This document shows positions 35,327 through 44,162 of a stretch of DNA of 64,000 bases, in pieces. Both the position numbers and the translations under genes were made by a program. The notes under the pieces were generated by a model that saw nothing but the letters and a program-made list of their open reading frames with translations, was not told where the DNA came from and ran no database searches. Every line of letters begins with the position of its first letter. The stretch's first letter is position 1. Origin of the DNA: Streptomyces sp. NK15101 (lineage in GTDB: Bacteria > Actinomycetota > Actinomycetes > Streptomycetales > Streptomycetaceae); the NCBI RefSeq assembly GCF_020400725.1, contig NZ_JAINVG010000005.1:120925-184924 (forward strand), read 5' to 3'.

Positions 35327-36385
35327 ATGCGGAATTCAGCGGTTCTTGCTGTGCGTCGCAGCGTCTTGTGCGCCTTGTCGTGTGCGGCCCTGACCGCCGC
35401 GCTGCCCGGCGCTTCCGCAGCCGCGCCCCGCCCACGGGAGGCGGCCCGCGTCCCGTTCACCGCCCGCCACCAGGCCGTACAGCACGGTGGGATCGTGCGC
35501 GCCGCCAGCACCTCGGCGAAGGGTGCGAGGGGCACCGAGTCGGTCAACGACGGCGCCTCGATCAGGTACGTCGACGTGGACAGCGACCCCAACACGTACA
35601 ACTCCAGCCGTGCCGGGCTCGCGGTGCCGGCGGGCGCCCGGGTCACCTGGGCCCGGCTCTACTGGGGCGGGAACCTGCGGGTGGGCGAGCAGAAGCCGCC
35701 GAAGGACAACGGCCGCGTCCTGATCGCCGAGCCCGGGGGACGGTACAAGGCGCTGCTCGCCGACTCCGTGATCGGTCACCGCACGACCGACGGCGCCGAC
35801 GCCTTCCAGGCCTCCGCCGACGTCACGGAGCTGGTCCGCCGCTCGCGTCCCGGGCAGTGGACCGTCGCGCAGGTGAATGTGGCGATGGGCCGTTCCGCGG
35901 TGGGCGGCTGGGGCGGCTGGACGCTCGTCGCCGCGTACGAGAAGGCCTCGGAACCGCTGCGCAGGATCAGCGTCTGGGACGGTTTCGAAACGGTCGGTCC
36001 GCGCGCCGGCGAGCTGCGCGTCCCGGTCGACGGAAACCGTTTCCCCAAGGGTGTCTCCGGGCGTCTCGGGCTGATCGCCTATGACGGTGACCGCGGGACT
36101 TCCGGGGATTACCTGACCGTGGAAACCAGCCGCTCGAAGAGCATCCGTCTCTCCGATTCCGCCAATTCCGCGGACGACGTGCTGAACTCCACCGTCACCG
36201 AATTCGGCGCCGGTCGTACCGTACGCCGACCGGATCGTACGAACACCCTCGGATACGACTCCGACGTGTTCGACCTGCGGGGAGCGCTGCGCTTCGGGGG
36301 CGACCGGGTCCACGTCCGGGTCGGGAGCCGGAAGGACACCGTCTGGCTCGGCGCGGTCTTCCTCCAGGCGGACGTCCGGCGCTGA
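35327..36385 (+). CDS. Secreted protein heading the polysaccharide operon, unknown
   Basis: The 352-residue precursor has a signal peptide (SVLCALSCAALTAALPGASA). The mature protein is rich in beta-strand-like segments. A distinctive part reads ARLYWGGNLRVGE, followed by a carbohydrate- or lectin-like WTLVAAYE region and a C-terminal FLQADVRR. It somewhat resembles archaeal/bacterial DUF3344 surface proteins, but I am not sure. It ends one base before the first glycosyltransferase start, so it is probably the first gene of the operon. Confidence 0.7.
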   Translation: MRNSAVLAVRRSVLCALSCAALTAALPGASAAAPRPREAARVPFTARHQAVQHGGIVRAASTSAKGARGTESVNDGASIRYVDVDSDPNTYNSSRAGLAVPAGARVTWARLYWGGNLRVGEQKPPKDNGRVLIAEPGGRYKALLADSVIGHRTTDGADAFQASADVTELVRRSRPGQWTVAQVNVAMGRSAVGGWGGWTLVAAYEKASEPLRRISVWDGFETVGPRAGELRVPVDGNRFPKGVSGRLGLIAYDGDRGTSGDYLTVETSRSKSIRLSDSANSADDVLNSTVTEFGAGRTVRRPDRTNTLGYDSDVFDLRGALRFGGDRVHVRVGSRKDTVWLGAVFLQADVRR

Positions 36386-36386
36386 C

Positions 36387-37523
36387 GTGCTGTCACCACT
36401 CGACACGGACCCCGGGTCCGTCACCGTCCTGCACGCGGTCCAGCCCGGCGACGGCGGGGTCGCCCGTGTCGTCGTCGACCTGGTCCGCGCCCAGCGCGCC
36501 GCCGGCCTGCGGGTCGCCGTCGCCTGCCCGCCCGGCACCCGGCTCTCCGCCGCCGTCCGCGCCGAGGGCGCCGAGACCCACGACTGGCGGGCCGGCCGCG
36601 ACCCCGGGCCCGCCGTCCTGCGCGAGACGCGGGAGCTGGCCCGGCTGGTCCGCGCGGTCCGGCCCGGGCTCGTCCACGCGCACAGCGCCAAGGCCGGGCT
36701 GTGCGCCCGACTCGCCGTGCGGGGGCGGATCCCGACGGTGTATCAGCCGCACGCCTGGTCCTTCGAGGCGGTCGAGGGGAGGACCGCCGCGGTCGCCCGG
36801 CGCTGGGAGCGGTTCGGCGCCCGGTGGACGGACCGCGTCCTCTGCGTGAGCGAGGCCGAGCGGCGCACCGGCGAGGCGGCCGGGGTCGCGGCGCGCTGGT
36901 CGGTCGTCCACAACGGCGTGGACACGGCACGGTTCGCCACCGACGGACCGCCCCGCAATCCGGCGCCCACGGTCGTCTGCGTGGGCCGGCTCTGCCGGCA
37001 GAAGGGGCAGGACGTCCTGCTCGCCGCCTGGCCCGCCGTCCTCGCGGAGGTGCCCGCGGCCCGGCTCGTCCTGGTCGGCGACGGCCCGGACGAGGAGGCG
37101 CTGCGGGCCGCGGCCGGCCCGTCGGTGCGGTTCACGGGGGCCGTCGAGGACCCCGTGCCGTGGTACCGGGACGCCGACGTGGTCGTCCTGCCGTCCCGCT
37201 GGGAGGGCATGGCCCTCGCGCCCCTGGAGGCCATGGCCGCCGGCCGGCCGGTCGTCGTCAGCGACGTGGACGGCGCGCGCGAGAGCCTGCCGCCCGCCCA
37301 CGAACCCCAGTGCCTGGTCCCGCCCGAGGACCCGGCCGCGCTCGCCGCCGCCCTGAGCCGCCTCCTCGGCAGGCCGGAGCTGCGGCACCGCCTGGGCCGC
37401 GAGGCCCACGAGCACGTACTCAGCAGATTCGATGTCCGGCGCACCGGCGCGGCCGTCGCGGACGTCTACCGCGAGCTGGCCGGAGTGCGGGGGGCCGAGC
37501 ACAGAGAGCCGATTGCGCAGTGA
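36387..37523 (+). CDS. GT4 glycosyltransferase
   Basis: The 378-residue cytosolic retaining glycosyltransferase has the GT-B layout. The N-terminal acceptor domain opens VTVLHAVQPGDGGVARVV. The C-terminal donor domain has CVGRLCRQKGQDVLL, LVGDGPDEEAL and the nucleotide-sugar E-x7-E region PSRWEGMALAPLEAMAAGRPVV. It starts at GTG 36387, one base after the preceding stop, and overlaps the next start (GTGA). It should add a sugar to the lipid-linked repeat unit. Confidence 0.9.
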   Translation: MLSPLDTDPGSVTVLHAVQPGDGGVARVVVDLVRAQRAAGLRVAVACPPGTRLSAAVRAEGAETHDWRAGRDPGPAVLRETRELARLVRAVRPGLVHAHSAKAGLCARLAVRGRIPTVYQPHAWSFEAVEGRTAAVARRWERFGARWTDRVLCVSEAERRTGEAAGVAARWSVVHNGVDTARFATDGPPRNPAPTVVCVGRLCRQKGQDVLLAAWPAVLAEVPAARLVLVGDGPDEEALRAAAGPSVRFTGAVEDPVPWYRDADVVVLPSRWEGMALAPLEAMAAGRPVVVSDVDGARESLPPAHEPQCLVPPEDPAALAAALSRLLGRPELRHRLGREAHEHVLSRFDVRRTGAAVADVYRELAGVRGAEHREPIAQ

Positions 37524-38971
37524 CCACGGAAAGTACCAGCGTTCCCTCTTCGCCGGGCCCCTGGCCCACGGGGGGTCAGACCTTCGGTCTCGCCTCCCTC
37601 GCGCCGCGCCGCGGGACGCCCGGCCGGCTCGCGCTGCCGCGCCACCGGCGCGAGCGGCCCCGGTCCGGTGCGGCGGCGCTCGTGGCGGTCGACGCCCTGG
37701 CCGTCCTGGCCGCCGCGGCGGTGCTGAGCGCGGCGCACCACGACGTCCGGCTCGTGCTGCCGGTCCTGGCGGTCGTCCTCGTCCTCGACGGGCACGCGGG
37801 GCTCTACCGGCCGGCCGCGCACGCCCGGGCCCTGGACGAGCTGCCCGCGCTGGGCTCCCGCGCCGGATTCGCCTGGTGCCTGGCGGCGGCCGCGGTCGCC
37901 GCGTACTCCCCCGCCCTGGCGATCGGGCCGCTGCGGCTCTGCGCCGCCTACGGCACGCACGTCGCCCTGGTGTGCCTGGTCCGCGCCGTGCTGCTCGGGC
38001 GGCGGCGCCGGATCGCCCGGGAGCGTCCGCGGTCGGCGCTCGTCGTCGGCGGGGCGGGGGCCGCGCGCCGGTTCGCCGCGGCGGCCGCCCAGCACCCCGA
38101 GTACGGGGTGCGGCCGGTCGGGATCGTGGGCGTGCCGGAGCAGGGCGGCGTTTCCCGCGCGACCGGGGAGCCCGGACTCCCGGTGCTCACCACGACCGAG
38201 GAGATCCACCGGGCGGTCATCCAGAACACCGTGCGCGACGCCCTGTTCCTCGACGACGACCCGGGTCTCGTGACGCTCTTCCAGCAGTACGGCTGCGCCA
38301 CCTGGCGGGTCGGCGGCCGGTACCAGGACGGGCCGATGGGCGCGCACATGTGGGGGTACGCCTGGCAGCGGATCGTCCCGCTGCGCGAGCGCCGCGGGCG
38401 GGCCGCGAAGCGGGCCCTCGACATCGTGCTCGCCGCCCCCGCGCTCGCCGTCGCGCTGCCGGTGCTGCTGCTGTGCGCGCTGGCCGTGCGGCTCTCGGAC
38501 GGTCCCGGAGTGCTCTTCCGGCAGGAGCGGGTGGGCCAGCACGGGCGCCACTTCACGCTGCTCAAGTTCCGTACGCTGCGCCCCTCCGACGACAACGAGT
38601 CGGCGACCCGCTGGAACGTGGCGGGCGACCGGCGGATGAGCGCGGCCGGGAGCTTCCTGCGGAAGACCTCGCTGGACGAGCTGCCGCAGCTGTGGAACGT
38701 GCTGCGCGGGGACATGAGCCTGGTCGGGCCGCGGCCCGAACGCCCCTACTTCGTCGCCCAGTTCAGCAAGATCCACACGGGATACGCGGCCCGGCACCGG
38801 ATGCCGGTGGGGCTCACGGGTCTGGCGCAGGTGCACGGACTGCGCGGCGACACCTCGATCGAGGACCGCTGCCGCTTCGACAACCACTACATCGACCACT
38901 GGTCGCTCTGGCAGGACGTCTGCATCCTGCTGCGCACGGCGGCCGGGCTCGTCCGACCCACGGGGAGCTGA
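37520..38971 (+). CDS. Priming undecaprenyl-phosphate sugar-1-P transferase
   Basis: The 483-residue membrane protein is the polyprenyl glycosylphosphotransferase type that starts lipid-linked sugar assembly. The N-terminal half has about five hydrophobic helices and a CoA-binding-like cytosolic domain (SALVVGGAGAARR). The C-terminal catalytic domain carries KRALDIVLA, FRQERVGQHGRHFTLLKFRT, KTSLDELPQLWNVLRGDMSLVGPRPE and the late GLTGLAQVHG. All are in order and intact. The GTGA overlap at 37520 couples it to the preceding GT4. Confidence 0.93.
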   Translation: MTTESTSVPSSPGPWPTGGQTFGLASLAPRRGTPGRLALPRHRRERPRSGAAALVAVDALAVLAAAAVLSAAHHDVRLVLPVLAVVLVLDGHAGLYRPAAHARALDELPALGSRAGFAWCLAAAAVAAYSPALAIGPLRLCAAYGTHVALVCLVRAVLLGRRRRIARERPRSALVVGGAGAARRFAAAAAQHPEYGVRPVGIVGVPEQGGVSRATGEPGLPVLTTTEEIHRAVIQNTVRDALFLDDDPGLVTLFQQYGCATWRVGGRYQDGPMGAHMWGYAWQRIVPLRERRGRAAKRALDIVLAAPALAVALPVLLLCALAVRLSDGPGVLFRQERVGQHGRHFTLLKFRTLRPSDDNESATRWNVAGDRRMSAAGSFLRKTSLDELPQLWNVLRGDMSLVGPRPERPYFVAQFSKIHTGYAARHRMPVGLTGLAQVHGLRGDTSIEDRCRFDNHYIDHWSLWQDVCILLRTAAGLVRPTGS

Positions 38972-38973
38972 GA

Positions 38974-40302
38974 ATGGCCACGGCCGTGACGACGGCGCCG
39001 GCGGCCCCGGCCGCGCCGGAGGCCGCGGGCGTACGGGACCTGGTCCGCCGGGCCGGGGCGCTGTCCCCGGTCCTCGCCGTGATCGCGCTGCTGCTCGTCC
39101 CGGGCGGCGGCGGCGCGCAGGGCGGCACCGGAGGCACGGGGACGGTCGCGGACGCGGCCTCCGGGCTCCTCGTCCTGATCTGTCTGGTGCGGGTGCTGCG
39201 CGGCGGGGCCCGGCCGCTGACCCGGGCGGCGGCCGTCGTCCTCGGCCTGCCGGTGCTCGGGATCTGCCTGGCCGCGATCACCTCGAACGACCCGGCGGCG
39301 AGCCTGCCGGGCGTCGCCCGTTACCTGCAGGTCTTCGTCCTCGTCCCGGCGGCCGTGCTCCTGACGGTCCGCGACCGGCGGGACTTCGCCGTGATCGCCT
39401 GGGGCCTGGTCGCGTTCGCGCTGCTCCAGGGCGCGGTCGGCGTCGTCCAGTACCTGACGGGCACGGGCGCCTCGTACCAGGGCGAGGACATCCGGGCCGT
39501 CGGCACCTTCGGGGCCACCGACGTGATGGGCATGGCGACGGTCGTGGCGTACGGACTCGTCGTCGCCACCGGGATCGCGCTCGGCAGCGGTCCCGGCCGC
39601 GTCCGCACGGCCGCGACGGTCTGCGCGGGGCTCCTCCTCGTCCCGCTGGTGCTGTCGTTCAGCCGGGGCGCGTGGATCGCGACCGTGCTGACCTGCGCGG
39701 TCCAGCTGCTGCTGGCGGGGGTCCGGCGGGCGGTGCGGGTGGCGCTCGCGGCGGCCGCGCTCGGGGTGGTCCTGGTCGGTGGCCTCGGGATCGGTTCGGA
39801 GATGGTGGAGGAGCGGGTCACCAGCATCACGCGGGTGACGGCCACCCCGGACCAGTCGGTGACGGACCGGTACACGATGTGGGCGGCGGCGGGGCGGATG
39901 TGGCGCGCGGAGCCGGTCACGGGCGTCGGCCTCAAGGGCTTCCCCCGGTACCGCGATTCGAACGCCTCGCTCGCGCTCTCCTCGGGCAGCGACACGGCCG
40001 GCGCGGGCGCCGGCTTCGCGCGTCAGCCGCTGCTCTCCCCGCACAACATGTACCTCCTGGTGCTGAGCGAGCAGGGTCTGGTGGGTCTCCTCGCCCTGGC
40101 CGGGAGCTGGGTGGCGCTGCTCGTCGGCGCGCTGCGGCGGCAGCGGTTCGGCGCGGACTGCGCGCTCGTCGCGACGGGCCTGCTGACCTGGCAGCTCGTC
40201 GACTTCTTCTACGCGGACATCGGCGGCCCCTCGACGGTCCTGATGTCGGTCGTGTTCGGTCTGGCGGCCTGGTGGTCGCTGGCGGAGGTGAGGCGTGCGT
40301 GA
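38974..40302 (+). CDS. O-antigen ligase/polymerase family membrane protein
   Basis: The 442-residue protein has about ten hydrophobic helices and a large extracellular loop after helix 8, as in the Wzy/WaaL family (Wzy_C). The loop region has SVTDRYTMWAAAGRMWRAEP and GVGLKGFPRY followed by SPHNMYLLVLSEQGLVGLL. The HN and Glu here are the recurring family residues. It should polymerise or ligate lipid-linked repeat units outside the membrane. The ATG follows GGGGAGCTGAG, 2 bp after the previous stop, and the 3' end overlaps the flippase gene. Confidence 0.87.
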   Translation: MATAVTTAPAAPAAPEAAGVRDLVRRAGALSPVLAVIALLLVPGGGGAQGGTGGTGTVADAASGLLVLICLVRVLRGGARPLTRAAAVVLGLPVLGICLAAITSNDPAASLPGVARYLQVFVLVPAAVLLTVRDRRDFAVIAWGLVAFALLQGAVGVVQYLTGTGASYQGEDIRAVGTFGATDVMGMATVVAYGLVVATGIALGSGPGRVRTAATVCAGLLLVPLVLSFSRGAWIATVLTCAVQLLLAGVRRAVRVALAAAALGVVLVGGLGIGSEMVEERVTSITRVTATPDQSVTDRYTMWAAAGRMWRAEPVTGVGLKGFPRYRDSNASLALSSGSDTAGAGAGFARQPLLSPHNMYLLVLSEQGLVGLLALAGSWVALLVGALRRQRFGADCALVATGLLTWQLVDFFYADIGGPSTVLMSVVFGLAAWWSLAEVRRA

Positions 40303-42319
40303 CCCGTGGGCCGGGGAACCGGAGCCCACGGACGCGCCGTGGGCCGACGGGCCGCGCCCCTCGCCCCGGCCGCCCTGCGGCACCCCGCTGACCGACCCCT
40401 GGCCGGCCTCGCCTCCGGGCCCCACGGACTCCCCGTGGACCCCGGAGGCCGTCGTGCTGCCGGGGGCGGGTGCCGCGGGCGCGGCCGTCTCCACCGGGCT
40501 GCTCGCCGGGGCCCGGCGGGTGGCGCGCCACCCCGGCGGCCCCCGGACGGGCGCGCCCCCGTCGGCCGCGTCCCCGTCGGCCCCGCGGACGAAGCAGCGG
40601 ACCGCGGCCGCACCCGCCGGGCGCCGGGCGCACGCCCGCGCGCGGGGGCCTCGCGCCGGTGCGTCCGGGGGCGGCGGGTTCCTCGCGAAGGCGGCGGCCG
40701 TGACGGCGGGGCTGACCGCGGCCGGGGCGGTCCTCGGGCTCGTGCGGGACCAGATCATGGCCGGGTACTTCGGGGCCGGGGCCGGGACCGACGCGTTCCT
40801 GGTGGCGTGGACGGTGCCCGAGTTCGCCTCGACGCTGCTCATCGAGGACGCGATGGCGCTGATCCTGGTGCCCGCCTTCTCCCGGGCCCTGGCCCGTCGT
40901 TCGGCCGGCCTGCCCGGTGACCCGGTGCGCGAGCTGGTGCGCGGGACGCTCCCCCGGATCGTCCTCGCCCTCGGTCTCGCCGCCGTCGTCCTGATCGTCG
41001 CGGCGCCGCTGCTCGTGGCCGCGCTCGCGCCGGGGCTGCCCGACCCGGGGCTCGCCGTGGACTGCACGCGGCTCACCGGGACCTGCGTGCTGTCCTTCGC
41101 CCTGGTGGGGTACTGCTCGGCGGCGCTGCGGGCGCACGGCCGGTTCCTGCCGCCGGCGGCGATCTACGTGGCGTACAACACGGGGATCATCGGCACGATC
41201 CTGGTGCTGCGCGAGCCGTGGGGGGTGCGGTCCGCCGCCGCGGGGGTCGCCGTCGGCGGGGTCCTGATGGTCCTCGTCCAGGCCCCCTCGCTCCTGCGCG
41301 CGCTGCGCACGCCCCCGCGCACTCCCCCGCGGGAGCCGGCGGCGGCCGCCTTCGCCGGAGAGGGCCGCTTCCTGGTCATCGGTCTGATCGCGCCCGTCGT
41401 CGCGTTCTCGCTGTGCCGCCAGTCCCAGACCCTGATCGAGCGGTTCCTCGCCTCGCCGCTGCCCGCCGGCGCCATCTCGCACCTGAACTACGCGCAGAAG
41501 GTCGCGCAGATGCCGATGATCCTCTCCCTGATGCTGTGCACGGTCAGCTTCCCGGTGGTCGCCCGCGCGCTCGCCGCCGGCGATCCGGAGGCGGCCCGCC
41601 GCCGGGTCGAGCGGGATCTGCTGCTCGCCGCGGTCGTCGTGCTCGTCGGCTCCTCGGCGGTCATCGCCGTCGCCCCCCGGATCGTGGAACTTCTCTTCGA
41701 GCGCGGCGAGTTCACCAGGGCCGACACCGTCGCCACCGCCGCCGTCATGCGGGTGTACGCGCTCGGTCTGCTGGGCCAGACGATGGTCGGCGCCCTCGTC
41801 CGCTGCTACTTCTCCGCCGCCCGCCCGCTCTGGTACCCGGCCGCCGCCATGGCCGCCGGCCTCGCCACGACCGCCGCCGCCGGCGTCCCCGGCGCCCACT
41901 ACTGGGGCGCGGTCGGCATCGCCGCCGCCAACGCCCTCGGCATCACCCTCAGCGCCGTCCTGCTGCTGCGGGGCGCGCACCGCCAGGCCGTCCCGGTCCG
42001 CGTCGACCGGCTCGGCGAGGGGCTGCTCCGGCTCGCCACCGCGGGCGCGTGGGCCACCGGCGTCGGCTGGCTCTGCCAGCTGGCGATCGACTCAGCCCTC
42101 CTCGCCGTCGTCGTCGCCGGCCTGGTCGTCGCCGGCGTCTTCCTGCTCTTCATCGCCTGCGCCGCCCAGGCGCCCGAGATCCCGCCCCTGCCCCGCTCCG
42201 CCTTCCGGAGGACCCCCCATGCCCGCCGCCACCGCGCTGCGCCGTCCACTGCCGAAGCCGCCTCTGTGGAAGCCGCCCCTGTGGGTGGCGATGTACCACT
42301 CGATCACGGACACCGCTGA
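40295..42319 (+). CDS. MurJ/MviN-family flippase with long N-terminal tail
   Basis: The 674-residue protein has about fourteen helices of the MOP-superfamily MurJ type, starting near residue 129 (FLAKAAAVTAGLTAAGAVLGLVRD). It carries the MurJ-like YFGAGAGTDAFLVAWTVP. Most Wzy systems use PST-type Wzx; a MurJ-like protein would take that role here, moving the lipid-linked unit across the membrane. The first ~128 residues are Pro/Ala-rich and disordered. It starts at GTG 40295. Its last 101 bp overlap the next gene. Confidence 0.88.
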   Translation: MRDPWAGEPEPTDAPWADGPRPSPRPPCGTPLTDPWPASPPGPTDSPWTPEAVVLPGAGAAGAAVSTGLLAGARRVARHPGGPRTGAPPSAASPSAPRTKQRTAAAPAGRRAHARARGPRAGASGGGGFLAKAAAVTAGLTAAGAVLGLVRDQIMAGYFGAGAGTDAFLVAWTVPEFASTLLIEDAMALILVPAFSRALARRSAGLPGDPVRELVRGTLPRIVLALGLAAVVLIVAAPLLVAALAPGLPDPGLAVDCTRLTGTCVLSFALVGYCSAALRAHGRFLPPAAIYVAYNTGIIGTILVLREPWGVRSAAAGVAVGGVLMVLVQAPSLLRALRTPPRTPPREPAAAAFAGEGRFLVIGLIAPVVAFSLCRQSQTLIERFLASPLPAGAISHLNYAQKVAQMPMILSLMLCTVSFPVVARALAAGDPEAARRRVERDLLLAAVVVLVGSSAVIAVAPRIVELLFERGEFTRADTVATAAVMRVYALGLLGQTMVGALVRCYFSAARPLWYPAAAMAAGLATTAAAGVPGAHYWGAVGIAAANALGITLSAVLLLRGAHRQAVPVRVDRLGEGLLRLATAGAWATGVGWLCQLAIDSALLAVVVAGLVVAGVFLLFIACAAQAPEIPPLPRSAFRRTPHARRHRAAPSTAEAASVEAAPVGGDVPLDHGHR

Positions 42320-43019
42320 CGATCCGTACCGGGTGACCGTCTCCCCCGTGCGCTTCGCCCGGCAGCTGCACTGGCTCGGCGACCGGGGGCTGCGCGGGGT
42401 CTCGGTGCGGGAGCTGCTCGCCGCCACCGCCGAGGGGCGCGCCAGGGGGCTCGTGGGCCTGACCTTCGACGACGGGTACGCGGACTTCCTCGACTCGGCG
42501 CTGCCGCTGCTGCGCCGGCACGGTTTCACGGCGACGGTGTACGTCCTGCCGGGCCGCCTCGGCGGCGAGAACGGCTGGGACGCGGACGGGCCGCGCAAAC
42601 CGCTGCTCGACGAGGACGGGATCCGGCGGATCGCCGAGGCCGGCATGGAGATCGGCTCGCACGGCCTGCGGCACGTCCCGCTGACCGAGGCCGACGACAC
42701 GACGCTCGCGGCCGAGACCCGGCACAGCCGTGAGCTCCTGGAGGAGATGACCGGCCGGCCGGTGGACGGCTTCTGCTATCCGTACGGGCAGGTCGACCCG
42801 CGCGCGATCCACGCCGTGCGCAAGGCCGGCTACCGCTACGGCTGCGCGATCGACCCGGGCCCGCACACCAGCACGTACGCCCTGCCCCGCGTCCACATCG
42901 GCGAGAACGACACCCCCTGGCGGCTCACCGCCAAGCGCGTCCTGCACCCGCTGCGCCGCCGTCACCCCGCCGACCTGTTCCCCGCCGCGTACGGCCCGTC
43001 CCCGGTCGGTGCGCCGTGA
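42219..43019 (+). CDS. Polysaccharide deacetylase (NodB-like)
   Basis: The 266-residue protein has an intact NodB metal site: TFDDGYADF with both Asp, SHGLRH with the two His, and the FCYPYG motif. No signal peptide is apparent, so it may act on cytosolic lipid-linked sugars or need an unusual export route. ATG 42219 follows TCCGGAGG, which makes a 101-bp overlap with the flippase gene. A later ATG at 42291 (MYHSITD) is possible but has no clear ribosome site. The stop overlaps the next GTG. Confidence 0.87.
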   Translation: MPAATALRRPLPKPPLWKPPLWVAMYHSITDTADDPYRVTVSPVRFARQLHWLGDRGLRGVSVRELLAATAEGRARGLVGLTFDDGYADFLDSALPLLRRHGFTATVYVLPGRLGGENGWDADGPRKPLLDEDGIRRIAEAGMEIGSHGLRHVPLTEADDTTLAAETRHSRELLEEMTGRPVDGFCYPYGQVDPRAIHAVRKAGYRYGCAIDPGPHTSTYALPRVHIGENDTPWRLTAKRVLHPLRRRHPADLFPAAYGPSPVGAP

Positions 43020-44149
43020 AGGTCCTGCACGTCATCACCGGGCTCGGCATCGGCGGAGCCGAGCAGCAGCTCCGGCTGCTGCTCCGTCACCTGCCGGTGG
43101 CCGGCGGGGTGGTCACCCTCACCAACCCGGGCGCGGTCGCCGCGGGCATCGAGGCCGACGGCACGCCCGTCACCCACCTCGGCATGGCCGGGAACCGCGA
43201 CCTCGGCGCGCTGCCCCGGCTCGCCCGGATCGTCCGGCAGGGCCGCTACGACCTCGTCCACACGCACCTCTACCGGGCGTGCGTGTACGGCAGGGTGGCG
43301 GCCCGGCTCGCCGGGGTCCGCCGGGTGATCGCCACCGAGCACTCGCTCGGCGAGAACCAGATCGAGGGCCGGCCGCTCTCGGCGGGCACCCGCGCGCTCT
43401 ATCTGGCGTCCGAGCGGCTCGGCACGTCCACGGTCGCCGTCTCGCCCAGCGTCGCCCGCCGGCTCGCGGACTGGGGCGTGCCGCCGGACCGCATCCGGGT
43501 GGTGCCGAACGGCATCGAGTCCGGCCGGTTCGCCTTCGACGCGCGCGCCCGGCGCCTCACCCGGGGCGTGCTCGGCATCCCCGAGGACGCGTACGTCGTC
43601 GGCGGCGTCGGACGGCTCGCGCCAGGGAAGCGGTTCGACCGGCTGGTGCGGGCGGTGGCCTCGGTGCCGGAGGCCCGGCTGCTCCTCGTCGGCGAGGGCG
43701 AGCACCGCGAGGAGCTGCTGCGGGTCGCCCGGGAGTGCGGGGCCGCCGACCGGATCCTCCTCGCCGGGGCCTGCGAGGACCCGCCGGCCGCCGGCGCCCT
43801 CGGGCCCTCGCTGCCCGAGCTCCTCTCCGCCATGGACGTCTTCGTGTCCACCTCTCCGGACGAGGCCTTCGGGCTCGCGATCGTCGAGGCGCTCGCGGCG
43901 GGCCTTCCCGTGCTGTACGTGGCCTGCCCGGCGATCGACGACCTGCCCCCGGACGCGGCACCGGGCGCGCGCCGGATCGGCGAGTCCGTCCCCGGGCTGA
44001 TCTCCGCGCTGCACGGCGTCCGGGACGCCCGTCCCGCCCGGCTCCCGCTGCCGGCGGCCGCCCGCCGCTACGACATCGCGCACAGCGCAGGGCAGTTGAT
44101 GTCCCTCTACGACCAGGCCGTCCACGGCACCCCCTCCCCCGCGAAGTGA
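43016..44149 (+). CDS. GT4 glycosyltransferase (second)
   Basis: The 377-residue GT-B enzyme opens KVLHVITGLGIGGAEQQL, which is typical of capsular glycosyltransferases. The donor domain shows VGGVGRLAPGKRFDRLV, LLVGEGEHREEL and SPDEAFGLAIVEALAAGLPV with the E-x7-E pattern. It starts at GTG 43016 overlapping the deacetylase stop. With the first GT4 and the priming enzyme this supports a repeat unit of at least three sugars. Confidence 0.91.
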   Translation: MKVLHVITGLGIGGAEQQLRLLLRHLPVAGGVVTLTNPGAVAAGIEADGTPVTHLGMAGNRDLGALPRLARIVRQGRYDLVHTHLYRACVYGRVAARLAGVRRVIATEHSLGENQIEGRPLSAGTRALYLASERLGTSTVAVSPSVARRLADWGVPPDRIRVVPNGIESGRFAFDARARRLTRGVLGIPEDAYVVGGVGRLAPGKRFDRLVRAVASVPEARLLLVGEGEHREELLRVARECGAADRILLAGACEDPPAAGALGPSLPELLSAMDVFVSTSPDEAFGLAIVEALAAGLPVLYVACPAIDDLPPDAAPGARRIGESVPGLISALHGVRDARPARLPLPAAARRYDIAHSAGQLMSLYDQAVHGTPSPAK

Positions 44150-44162
44150 GAGAACCCGCCCC

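Noticed and set aside
33728..36385. 885-codon ORF spanning the chaplin and the secreted protein
   Set aside because: The first two-thirds are antisense to the secreted protein and chaplin genes. The real gene starts at ATG 35327 with a signal peptide.
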